From Rhizophagus irregularis (lineage: Eukaryota > Glomeromycota > Glomeromycetes > Glomerales > Glomeraceae): 64,000 bases of DNA. The notes beneath the pieces are model-generated. The model was not told the DNA's origin and searched no databases. It saw only the letters and a program-made list of their open reading frames with translations. Every line of letters starts with the position of its first letter. The first letter of the stretch is position 1. Position numbers and translations under genes: made by a program. The stretch is taken from positions 4,857,501 to 4,921,500 of the forward strand of contig NC_089438.1 of assembly GCF_026210795.1 (NCBI RefSeq), given 5' to 3'. Below, in pieces: positions 47,203 through 59,301 of this stretch.

Positions 47203-49504
47203 TTATTAAACATGATGTAAGCGGAAGATAGGGTGCATCGATGATCGTAACTACAAATCTAAGGTAGTAAGAAAAAATGATAATACGTTGTAGTTTCCGA
47301 TTATTATTAGTGTTTGAAGTTATTCTATTTTTGATAGCGTTAGGTTTTAGGTTTATCTTTAAGGGTACGTAATACTATGGAAATCAAATAAAGATTTTAT
47401 ATAATAAAAGGTGTTAGGACTGTTTGAAGCTAAAAACTCTTTTGAGGTTATTTGAATAATATTTTTTCTTAATTTTTTTGGACGCAAATAAAAAGAACGA
47501 AACAGTGTCAAAATTTTGTTCCAAAATATTTGAACTCTACCGTCGGACCACCTAGTTCGGTGGGTAGTGCAATTCAACATTCCCTCAGCAATATCATTTT
47601 TATAGAACGGTGTAAAACCTTTCTATATTTTTTATAAAACGAATAAAATAATAGAAAACTTGTTTCAGTAGTGGTTTTTAAGATCATTTTATAAATCATA
47701 TCAATATACGATAAATCATGAAAAGCATCTATTTTTGGTATTCTGACATGATTAAATGATACACTGATGTGAAATTAGTCATACTTCTCCTTAAGTCTTA
47801 AGTTTGTATAAATTCCGAGTTTTTTTTTAAAATCAGCTATTTAAAGTTAGTACACAATTTAAATATCAGATATAATATCGTCTCTCAGAAATAGATCATT
47901 TTTTTGATCCACTCTTTTCCTCAACCTTTTTTTTTTTTAAAGACTATAAGGTCAAACTGTTCGACTATCAGGTACCTCAACTTTTTCATGATAATTAAAA
48001 ATGTAAAGTTGAAATAACAATAAAAAGAAATCAAAAGCCGGTATTGGAATAAAATTTTTTAAAGTATCTATTGCTGTATGTTGTTATAACAAGCAACCAA
48101 CAAAATTTACATACCTTCCAACCGTGTTGTAAAAATTATAATTACATATGTACAGTATATCCTTTTTTTTCTTTAACGTTTAGCTTTCTCAAAAAATAAT
48201 CATAAGTTCTTGTTGAAAGTTAACGACTTCTTTATCGGCAGAACACAAATGGTGAAGTTATACACGAGATCATCGGTAACTCTTTGCGAATGCATCGATA
48301 AGAAAGTTTTTACGATAAACGGCTTCGACGTGGTTCTAACAAGAGGTATGCACTGTCTGTCTTGTTTAACTTGTTAATCTTGGTAGAACAACATACTTAG
48401 GTTGTGCCTATAATAATATCTACTGATATGGTTCACCTTGTGCCATGTATATTCTGGGGCATTGAAGTACCATGTTAGGCCCCATCGACCCGCACGAAAG
48501 TGTGGTACATGGTGGTAATTCTTTGCTGGTGTTTAATCTGCACGGGGCAGAACACAGATGGCGAGGTTACACTTATGAGATGAGGAGATCATCCAGTGGA
48601 AGCTATCATAGGACGTTATCATAGTTGTTATCAGTTATGATAAATGACTAATATTTTTTTTTTTATTCATTTTCAATAGGATATCAACTTAAATCTGTAT
48701 AAAAATGTGGTGTAATTGTTGTAGAGAATTTATTATTTTCGTAAAATTTTTATAATTATTAAACAAAATCAAATTTTCATATTCATATTTATCAAAGATA
48801 AGAGTGAGTAATGGTTAAAGTTAAGGATCAATGTACACACTATACAGTACTATACAGTACTATACAGTAGTACAATTGTAGTAAGATAATTTATGATCAT
48901 TCATTCTCGATTACTCGAAATTTTAGAATTATTATAATAAAGGATATGAGATATTTTCAATTTCAATAACGGTATTTTGATTGTGTAATTTTATATTTTT
49001 GGATTCATGTCAAGAAAAAAATTAAGAAAATAGAGAGAAATAAAAGTAAAATAAAATAAAAAAAAAAAATTTCAGATATAAAGAAAGAATAATTATATAG
49101 TTTTTTCTTTTTTTTTCTAATTTTAGTAAAAATCGATTGTCGTACAAAAATTATGCAAGTGAATATTTATATATCAATTCAATTTCAAGGAAAATACTTG
49201 ATCAAAAAAAGATCTAACAAACAAATAACAAATAAATAAATAAAGCCAGAGTCTCAAATTTTGGTTCTTCCACTTCTGCCGCTCAACTAAAATAAGATTG
49301 GCATATAATATGATAGGCATAACCTGTTTATAATTAAGTTCATTAGAGATGAGATGAATTTTATTTTGTAATAAATATTTATTTGATAATAAATATATAA
49401 ATATTATATATATATATATATAAAACGTTATGTTTGAATTTGAATTATTAAAATATATAATATAATTATATAATCATCAAATAAAAAAAAAAATCCTATC
49501 GCTA
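47203..49504. other. Intergenic DNA with small repeats
   Basis: No supported gene. A diverged direct repeat (GGCAGAACACAnATGGnGAnGTTA) occurs at about 48238 and 48546. TATACAGTAC is repeated three times at 48841-48872. A TA run lies at 49404-49422. 48340-48600 has higher GC and may be an old coding fragment (FWGIEVPC on the plus strand). Confidence 0.45.
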
Positions 49505-51260
49505 AAATATTGCATATCTTTAAATGTCTTTAATAAGTAGTTAACAAGTTTTCAAGAGAGCTTTCATATCTAATAAATCAATTCCCACATAATCATTGCC
49601 TGACTTTCTTCTTGATACTCAACAATTAATTATAAATAAAAGTTTCTTTGTTCAAAAATTTCACCCACCCGTTATATTTATTAGGATTCTCCCAACAATT
49701 TTCGCGCATCAGAGCTAGTCATTGATGTCCTATTACTTCATCAAGTCTTCAAACGCATTTGCAGGTAATACGAGCGACTTCACATACAATCGTTTCGTAA
49801 AGAAATCAATTGTAATGGGACGCCCTGAAATATCCTTTTCATATCTGGATTATTTGCAAGATAATAGTAATCACTTTCCATCAAAGGTAAGAAGGTAAGG
49901 AAAACGTTAACGTTAAAAAAATTTTACTCACTGAAATGGCTGAATTAGTTCTAGCAATTATTCCTATCAGACATGTCTTTCATTAATAATGGGTAATAAT
50001 ATAAAAAAAAGTTGCTAATAATGAAAGAAATAAATATCAACAAAAATAGGATATATAAATTACAGTATAATCATTTATTCTAATAAATCAAAAGACTAGT
50101 AATGATTGTTAAAATTAATCTTATGATAGTCTTTAAAATATGTTAAATATAATTGATAATATGATTCCTATCTTATAAAAAATAAACTTTAGATTCTAAT
50201 TAAATAACCCATTTACGTGTAATAAATATCATTGAACTATGGGTAATAAAACGTTAAGTTCAACTATCATTGATTAACACACGTAGGTGTATTTACAGTA
50301 ATGGCCGATATCAACATATCATAACAGATAAGGCAAAGGCTATCTAATGTGTGTTTTTAATTTCTTCTTTACGTTCCTTAAAGAATGTATCAATTATTAA
50401 GACTAAGGCCATTATAGATTATAATAATAATATGATTATCAATTGGAAGGGTGATGTTCTTGAAGTTATGACCGAATGGCAGAAGTTGCCCATCATATCA
50501 TCAGTATAGAAGCACCTAAAATTGAGCCAGAAGAACATTATTTTGATTAATAAATTTCAAGTATTGAATTAAATCAGCTGACTAGCATAATATCGCAAGA
50601 AAAAAAACTACGAATTACTTACAGAATAAACAACTATTCCTGATGCTGATGGATGTTCAGCTTTTCTATCACTGATGATAATACCATCGTTTATATCATT
50701 ATGTCATAAATCTATTTGTATTTTCTTGGTGAGTTCTTTTTTAACATTCCATTATGCAATTTCATCAATACCTGATGGGTAAATTTCGGTGACAAAATGT
50801 TAAAATTGACAATTATATTTCCACAATTTAAAATCACACACATCCCAATTCTTCTAATATCTTACCGTTTGGAAAGAAATGAGCTATTTTTTTTTTGTCG
50901 AAAGCATCTAGAGTTTTCCCATATATCCCATTTGAAAAGTTACAAATTAATATTATATATCACCATAGTTCTTGTGATTATAACCGCAAACCTACCTTAG
51001 AAGGAACGCCGAAAAACTTGAATTAACGAGTAAAATGTTTCAATATGACCTATGAATGAAAAACAGTCGTTAATTCCAAAATAGTATGTAATATTTTTTA
51101 CAAGTATTTATAAAATAGGTACTTTTCTTTTAAAGATGTGATAGGAGAAAGAATTTTCTTACCATTTTTAGCGTCATTAATATCAGGCGTTGGATAATTT
51201 AATTTGTTTCCCACAGCCCATACTATCTAGAGTGAATTTACCTCAATTACACCTTCTAGT
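49505..51260 (-). pseudogene. Cytochrome P450 pseudogene
   Basis: A full-length but strongly decayed P450 of the same family and strand. Landmarks in the plus-strand text line up with the intact copies: TATTGCATATC (3' end), TCTAATAAATCAATT, ATTGCCTGACTTTCTTC (haem-loop region), GCGACTTCACATACAATCG (K-helix), TTTGCAAGATAATAG, the intron region at 49900-49950, CACGTAGGTGTATTTACAGT, TGATGGATGTTCAGCTTTT, TTTCGGTGACAAAATG and CACCATAGTTCTTGTGATTA. Many indels and stops break every frame. It shows the P450 family once continued between the cluster at 0.5-18.6 kb and the copy at 62.6 kb. Confidence 0.88.
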
Positions 51261-53470
51261 TGCAAAGAATAGAAAATTCGAGAAGGTAAAAAGGTCAATA
51301 TGACGTATTTTAAGCGCGCTATTTGGAAATATTAACCTGTTTACGCCGTTTACGGGACGTTCTTTATGGCAAGGCAGCAAGGGCAGACAAATCTGCGCCT
51401 ATTTCAAACTATTTCCTGATAAAACAACCGATGATCAATCATTATAGCACGTGATAATATGAATATCCATCGGATAATCCATTTTACTAAAATCTTTTTT
51501 TTCATGATCTGGAGATGGTATATAATAACAGGATATTTCAACAATTATAACAATTATGTAATAAAATAAATTATTTTATTTCAAAAATAAGAATACGAAA
51601 ATTGTTTAGCTTATATACGAAAATTGATTATTGATTTAAAAAAAACTTATAAAAATAGCTTATTGATTAGAAAATTCAATTTAAAAAAAATACATATACT
51701 TATAATGCTTAATAATAAAAATAGCTTATAAAATGTTTACGATAGAATTATATAACATAAATTTTATATACAATATTTAGATAATAAGCCCATCTCAGAA
51801 TTCAAATAATATTCTTCATGTCTTGGATCGATGTAGGAATTCCTGGTAGAGATCCGAGAGACGGTACATGGCTGAATTCGGAAGTTACTGAAACCGAATT
51901 TTTGAGGCAAATTATTTGATAATAAATAAAAATGAGCGGGTAACGGATTGACGCGGGTAAAAAAATTGTGCCACGTAGGTGATTAAATACCTAGTTCCGA
52001 AAATCATTAATAATTTTTTATTTTTTTATCTTAATGGTTAAAGAATTTACTTGTTTAAAGAAAAAATTTTAAATATACAACGTTCCGATAATAATAAATG
52101 TAAAGACAGTGATGATAAAAAATAAAAAAAATTATGATGAAAAGGTCATTAAAAAGAAAAAAATTAAAATTAATTAATTTATTTATTTATTTATTTTATT
52201 TTTTTTTTTGATTTTTTTTTATTAATTTTTATTTGATAATATTTTTTTTTTTTTTTTGGAAACAAAAAATTTTCCTTTTTTAAATTTCATCATAGTACGG
52301 GTGTTATGCTATTTCCGTAATTTTGATTATTAATTAAACGCAAATCATTGATAATTTAGTTAATTTTTGTAAATAAAAACGCGCGACACCAATAAAAGGA
52401 GAAAATTTCTTTTTTGCGCGAAATAATTAGAAAATAATTAGAAATGAAACATGATTATAAAATTATTTCTTATTATTTATTAATTATTATTATTTTATTT
52501 ATAATAATTCGTTTCTATTGTTCGAATATAAAAGAAACCTTGTTTAAAAATGTAAATCAGGGTGAATAATCTTATTTTTTATAAATAGAAGAAAGATTTT
52601 TTAAAGAATACCAATAATATGTTTGTATTCCAAAAAAGATATTAAATAATAAATATTTCAAAATTTCCTGCGATATAATTTAATCTCAAATTTTTGATTC
52701 GTAAATTTTATATTTAAGAGTCGAGTAATACCGTATTATTATCTGTTATCGTATTATAGGAGGGTTACAAACTTTTTAATTATGTAATCTTCGAATTTAA
52801 GAATTTTCGAATTATTTGTCCATTTTTACCTTATATTGATATTTCTATATTGATAAACAATAAAAGTAAATCCTTATTCCTTAATATTGAAACAAATTTG
52901 TATTTAACTACTATAGATTTAATAAGGTTTAGTTTAGTTTAAAAAATCATCAACCTATCAAAAATTACCTTAAAAAAAAAAATTTTTTTTTTTTTTTTAT
53001 TTTTTTTTCTCCTTTATATTTTTTACCTTATTTATAAAAACAATCAATTTATGGATAAAGGAAATATTTAATAATTTAACTTTATTTGTTTATTTATTTG
53101 GAATTTTTTCTTTTATAAAAAAAGAAAAAAAAAATATATATAAATTTTTTCAACCCTTCTTTTAGTTTCTATCATTATTACCCTCTGATAACACCTAAAT
53201 TCAGCCTTATTGATTGTCCCCGTAACGGATAATTCCATTTTTGACTAACAGTTGTAATACTATTCACTAGTAAAATTAAAATTTTATTACAAATCGGGTA
53301 TGATCCACCACTTGCTGGTTTTCCTTTTATAATGTAACAATAAACAACTAAACAATAAACAAATTCCTTTAAATATCCCCCGCCTCAAACTCTCAAAAAA
53401 AAAAAAAAAAAAAAAAAATTTTTGTTTTTTTTCCCCATTTCTTTCCTTTCCTACTTCTTTCTTTAAAATA
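51261..53470. other. AT-rich upstream region of the RdRP gene
   Basis: No gene seen. Long A and T runs. Immediately before the RdRP start come an A run (53397-53418) and a T/C-rich stretch (53419-53465), a common arrangement before fungal start codons. TTTATAATG at about 53325-53333 could serve as a TATA element. Confidence 0.5.
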
Positions 53471-56400
53471 ATGGATAATTATAATAATCAAAGATATTAT
53501 TACGGTAGTAATGGGGATAAAAACGCGAGAAGATCCTCTCCAAATGGTTCTTATAATAATCGTAATAGTTACAATGGTTCCAATGGTGGTAATAATAGTA
53601 ATGGTCGTTATCGTAATAATGGTTATAACAGTTATAACAGTTATAATGGTGGCGGAAATACCAGTGACAACAGTGATAGGAGTGACAGAAGTGACAGAAG
53701 TGATTGGAATGATAAAAGAAAACCTCCTCGTGAATGGAAAACCTTTACTGAAATAAAATTCAGAGTTAGTAATATTCACACTAACGCTACTGTAACTGAT
53801 ATAATGGAGGCTTTCGCTGCTTATGGTAGTGTTTATAGAGTAGAAATTGTGACCGAAGAAACTGATGACTCTGACTATCCTGAACGTCCAACTGGAACTG
53901 CTTATATCATATTCAAGTACGTGTTTTTTTTTATTTTTTTTATTATTCTTTTTCATCCCTTTAAATTATCATTCATTTAAAAAATATTTATTTAATTTAA
54001 TTAGACCTGTACCCACTTATCCTTTCTGGGATAATCCGGTCCGCTTTCATGGAAGACCTTTACAGGTCGATTATCAAAAATCTATTCATAGCTCTGATAC
54101 TTTCACTGATTATACTGATGGAAGACAAAAGTTAAAATTTCATTCCTTTCCTGCTGAAAGTTTAGAACTTGGTGATTATTTACTACCTGGTATATTTGTA
54201 TCTGAGGCTAAATTTACTCAATCAGTAAAATTTTCTATAAGTTATCAAAAACGAAAAATAATTGTGGAATTTGGTGTTAAAGAATTTCATGAAGAGATCC
54301 ACACCTTTAAACTTGAAATCAATTTTAAGGATATACTTAATGATATTTATTCTGAGCTTGACGCTTCTCAACGAAGATCTCGTGGTTCAATTACTATAGA
54401 AAATAAATATCCCGCAAAATATTGGGTATTAGATAAGAATCAAAAATCAAAAGATAAATTTAATTGGTGTATTGAAGATTCTTGGAAACGTATTATTGAA
54501 ATTAATACAAAAGATGTTAATGAAATGCCTAATTTTCATAAAAATAATGAACAACCTGGTAAATGGCTCGTCTTTAGAATAACTTTTGATTTGGATCAAA
54601 TTGGTAAAAATTCTAATGAAGGTCTTGTTCGTTTTAAAGAATTAATTGAGAAGGCTAGTGAATATAATTTGGCTCCTAGAACTTCAAATATTAGTAATGT
54701 TCCATTAAAAATTGTTGGTGGTGATGTTGAATTACGTAAACCTTTTGTGAACCGTTCAATGTTAAACTTTGAAGTTAATTATATGGTCGAATGTAATATT
54801 TCTTTTAATTACCTTAATGATTATAACCTTTGTGAAGAATTCTTTTCTTTATTATCTAAACAACCTACTAGAGTCTCTATTGATATTTTGGAAGGTATTT
54901 ATTCAAGGAAGAAAAGAATTTATGATCCTTTAAACTATTTACGTTCAGAATTGAATAATCCAAAACATAAAATGGATAGTAAACCTAAACATATACCATA
55001 TTATTGTGGTATGGTGCGTAAAATTGTTGTAACTCCTACTACAAGTTATATTTTAACTCCAACCATAGAAACTTCTAATAGGGTGATCCGTTATTTTCGT
55101 GATAAGAAAGATCATTTTTTACGTGTTCAATTTGTTGATGAGGCCTTGAGTAAAGTTAGTTCATCTAATGGGGATTTTAATGATACTTCAAATCTTGCTT
55201 TATATGATAGAGTTTATTATACTTTACATCATGGTATTACTATTGGTGATAGGCACTACGAATTCTTGGCTTTCTCTGCTAGTCAATTAAGAGATCATAG
55301 TTGTTGGTTTTTTTCGCCAACTGGTAATTTAACTGCTAATAAAGTTAGAGATTGGATGGGGAATTTTTCAACAAATAAAAGTGTAGCAAAATATGCTGCC
55401 AGAATGGGTCAGTGTTTTTCAAGTACTCGTGCTATTCAAAAACTACCTATTGATGACATTAAAGAAATTCCCGATATAGTTAGAAATGGTTTCACTTTTT
55501 CTGATGGGGTAGGAAATATCTCTTTTTCAATAGCAAAGAAGATTGCTTATGAATTGGATTTAAAAACAATTCCAAGTGCATTTCAATTTAGAATGGCTGG
55601 GTATAAGGGTGTTTTATGTCAGGCACTTGATGTTAAAGAAAATCAAGTTCAAGTTCGTCCTAGTCAACATAAATTTGAATCACATCATAATGTGTTGGAA
55701 GTTATCAGAGGTTCTACGTTCATCTCAGCATATCTCAATCGTCAGGCCATTACATTATTGTCCGCATTAGGAATTCCTGATGAAGTATTTATTGGATTAA
55801 AAGATTTACGAGTTAGGGAATTGGATAAAATGCTTGAAAGTGAACATACGGCGTTGGATGTTTTACAAAGGAATGTTGATGAATATGGAATTTCAATCTC
55901 ACTTGCTGATCTTATCAAAGCGGGATTTTTAAGAAATAATGATCGATATTTGATGAATTTGATTTCTTTATTTCGTATCATGATGTTAAGAGACATTAAG
56001 AAAAAGGCGAAAATTCGTGTTGATAAAGGGGCATTCTTATTAGGCGTCTTGGATGTCACCGAAACTTTACAAGAGAATCAAATTTATTGTTGCGTATCTG
56101 ATCCATGTAACCCATCCAGTAGAAAGGTAATAACTGGAAGGTGTATAGTATTTCGAAATCCTTGCTTTCATCCAGGAGATATACGTATAGTTACAGCTGT
56201 GGAGTGTGAGGCTTTAAATCATTTAGTAGATGTAGTAGTATTCCCAGCAGTTGGTTCTCGTGATCTTCCTAGCGAGTGTAGCGGTGGTGATTTAGATGGT
56301 GATGATTTTACGTATGTATCTTTATTTCTCATTGTTTAAAACTTAAAAGTATTTAAGTTGTTAAAGTTATTGATAAATTTTTTTTTTTTTTTTAAAAAAA

Positions 56401-57647
56401 AATAATTTAGTGTAATATATGATGAGCGTTTGATTCCTCCAAAAATGTATGAGCCTATGAATTATACGGCTCAAAAACCAAGAATGGTCGAAAATGTAAC
56501 AATGGAAAATATCAAATCATTTTTCGTAAAATATATCTTCTCCGACAAACTAGGGATGATTGCGAACGCTCATCTGGCAAAAGCAGATTTTTTTGAAGTT
56601 GGTGCATTACATGGGCAATGTAAACGGCTTGCACAATTACATTCCGATGCTGTAGATTTCCCTAAAACGGGAAGACCACCAGAATTTCCACCTGAACTTC
56701 GTGCTAGTAAATTCCCGGACTTTATGGAAAAAGCTGATAGACAATCCTACGAATCTCAAAAAGTTCTTGGTATCTTATATCGTTCTATTAATGTATCGGA
56801 AGAGTATACCCCACAAACTAATTTAAATATAGAAAATTTTGATGAAAGATTATATGTTGAAGGATATGATGAATTTTTAGATGATGCGCGAAAGCTAAAA
56901 CGAGAGTACGATGCAAACATAAGGGGATTAATGAACCAATTTGGAATTATGACTGAGATCGAAGTAACTAGTGGATACATCGTGAATACTATTACAAAAG
57001 TTGATAAAAAGAAACCTCGCGATGTAACCAAATCAGTGATGGAAGCCTTAATTCCAATCAAACGACATTATAAAAAATTGTTTGAACAAGAATTTTATAA
57101 TGGGGGATCTAATATTATTACACCCGATATTCGTAGTAGGATGGAGTCTAAAGCATATGCATGGTATTATGTATCATACCATCCATCTGAATTAGGTGAT
57201 GATGATTCTGAAAATATGATATCATTCCCTTGGATTGTGCATGATATCTTATGTGACATTGCCGTTAGAAATAATCATAAAGTTAAAGGTACCCGAAGAG
57301 TTTCCACGCCACCAACCGCTACTTTTACTGAAGGAACGATCCGATCAACCCACAATAATCAAAATGGATTTAACAACAACCAAAATGGATTCTACAACAC
57401 CACTAATTATCGGAATGGATCCAATGGAGTATCCATGGAACCAATAGATTTATTAGGACCTGATGACGTTAACTCTAATATTTTTTCAACCGGTAATCAG
57501 AATCAAAATTATAATTTTGATCAAAACCAAGATTTAATCTCCGGATTAAATGACAAATATGAACCTTCCAAGTATCAACATTCCATTGATGATGATCTGA
57601 TGGCCGACATAGAAATGTTGAAACTTTCTATCAAGAAAAAATATTAA
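53471..57647 (+). CDS. RNA-dependent RNA polymerase of the RNA-silencing type
   Basis: Exons 53471-53916, 54005-56311 and 56411-57647; introns of 88 bp (GTACGT...TAG) and 99 bp (GTATGT...TAG); 1329 residues. It makes double-stranded RNA from single-stranded templates to feed Dicer. Residues 1-90 are a disordered Asn/Tyr/Gly-rich stretch with SDRSDRSD repeats. About 95-160 form an RRM-like domain (FRVSNI and TGTAYIIFK), broken by the first intron. The cell-type RdRP core follows, with catalytic DLDGD at 911-915; the second intron falls three codons later (DDFT|VIYDERL). Other typical parts are FSDGVGNIS and FRMAGYKGVL. The tail (about 1205-1270) is Asn/Gln-rich. Frame and key residues look intact. 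Related to QDE-1/RDR-type enzymes; which clade needs a tree. Confidence 0.97.
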
Positions 57648-57691
57648 AAATTTCCAATCTGTTGTATTGGCACAAATTAGTTTGAAAAAGT

Positions 57692-57706
57692 AATAAAGTT
57701 AATAAA
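57692..57706 (+). terminator. Polyadenylation signals of the RdRP gene
   Basis: Two AATAAA hexamers at 57692-57697 and 57701-57706, 45-60 bp past the stop codon. Confidence 0.5.
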
Positions 57707-59301
57707 GATGGGTGGGGTTAAAATTTATTTTAATAACCCAATTATTAACTATTATTCATTATTATTCATAACATTTCATAATATTTTATTTTATTTTATT
57801 TTGTATATTATTATTCATATTTATATTTTTTTACATCACAATGAGTAGGGAGTTAGGATAGCAGGCTAGATTAGCTAAAATGAAGTAAAATTATTTTAAA
57901 AATAAATAAAAGAAGAGAAATCTTTATTTATGAATTTATGATTAAAAATTTTAAATATTTTTTATATTTTTTAAATATTTTGTATCTTATCAATTATAAA
58001 GTTCTTGATAACCCGATAAAGTCCGGCTGTCAAATTTTTGACGGAGTTTGACGCTAACGTAAGGTCACTAACACTACTAACACTAAATAGAAATTGACAT
58101 TATATTCATATGATTTCTATATGATTTTCCATAGGTCAGGACGTCAGGACGTCAGGTCGTCAGGTCATAATACAAATAACACAACATATAATTTTAATAC
58201 AGATAATAATACTCATATGACGGTATATTAACAATATAGATTGATCTAGTAAGTCTTTTATTTTAAATAGTAAAAAAAAAAATTTCTTTTAAATATTATT
58301 AACATTTAGTTCATTCTTTTTTTTCATTTTTTTATCCATTTCTTTAATTTGAAAATATTTTGTATATTTTGTATATTACATTAAATTAATAATTTTATCA
58401 AATCCAAAAAGTTTTTTCCTAAATTTCCTCGTAAAAAAGAAAAAATATAAAAATTACCTATAAAAAAATTCATAGTCAATTCAAAATTCAAAATGAGACA
58501 TTCCAGGTTTAATTTTTTTCTTTTCAATCGTATATTAATTTTTTAAAATTTATTAATTAATTATTAATTATTATACAAATAAAAATAAATTTCTTTTTTT
58601 TAAAAAAAAAAAATATTTCTTTAATTTATAAAAAAGAAAAATTACATCAAATTTATCATGGAAAGGTTTAAAAGGGTTGAATCAGATCGTGTTTGGTACT
58701 TATATTTTTTTTTCCATCATAGGTCGTAATGATCAATTTTATTACGGCGCATTTATTTATCAAGTTACAATAATAGATAAAGAACAAAATAATAGCACAC
58801 GTTTCACACAATTCACAACCCACTCCATGCTAAAATTTTTTTATTTTTATTTTTAAATCACAAAGCGAACCGAGTTATTGTAAAAATTACAAGGACCCCT
58901 ATAAACTAAAGTCTAAAGTAACTATGAAGACTGATAACCAAAACTCGGAATCAGGGTGATGTCCCTTGGTCGGAAAAAGGGAAGTGCACGGGATCGGGAT
59001 GAACCTCCCCCGGACACGCGCACAAGGACTTACAATTAGTATTGATTCTTTCCATAAAAAAAAAAAATTCTGATATGAAATAGGCAAGTAGCCTTAAGTT
59101 ACATTTCTCAAATACGGTCAACGTACGACCTAAAAATTGCGTAACAGTAATTCACTTTTTTTAATGATAAATACTCGATAAATGCTCATGATGAATACTC
59201 ATCATATTAATCATTTCTTTCGCATAAATTAAATTATTTTTTTCGAAGTATCTATATCGTCACTATGAGCCACTGATCAAAAGTCTATTTTATTATTAAT
59301 C
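57707..59301. other. Intergenic DNA with one GC-rich island
   Basis: No supported gene. CAGGACGT/CAGGTCGT tandem units lie at 58134-58167. 58950-59035 is sharply richer in GC than the AT-rich surroundings (GGGAAGTGCACGGGATCGGG, CCTCCCCCGGACACGCGC). It matches no RNA family I can name, and the frame across it is not protein-like. Confidence 0.45.

Noticed and set aside
47530-47580. tRNA-like sequence with a B-box-like run
   Set aside because: No consistent acceptor, D or anticodon stems can be formed.
53393-53956. 187-codon frame antisense to RdRP exon 1
   Set aside because: Ile/Thr-rich translation is the mirror of the Asn/Tyr repeats in the real gene.
55742-57061. Minus-strand frames opposite the RdRP
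   Set aside because: Antisense shadows of an intact coding region.
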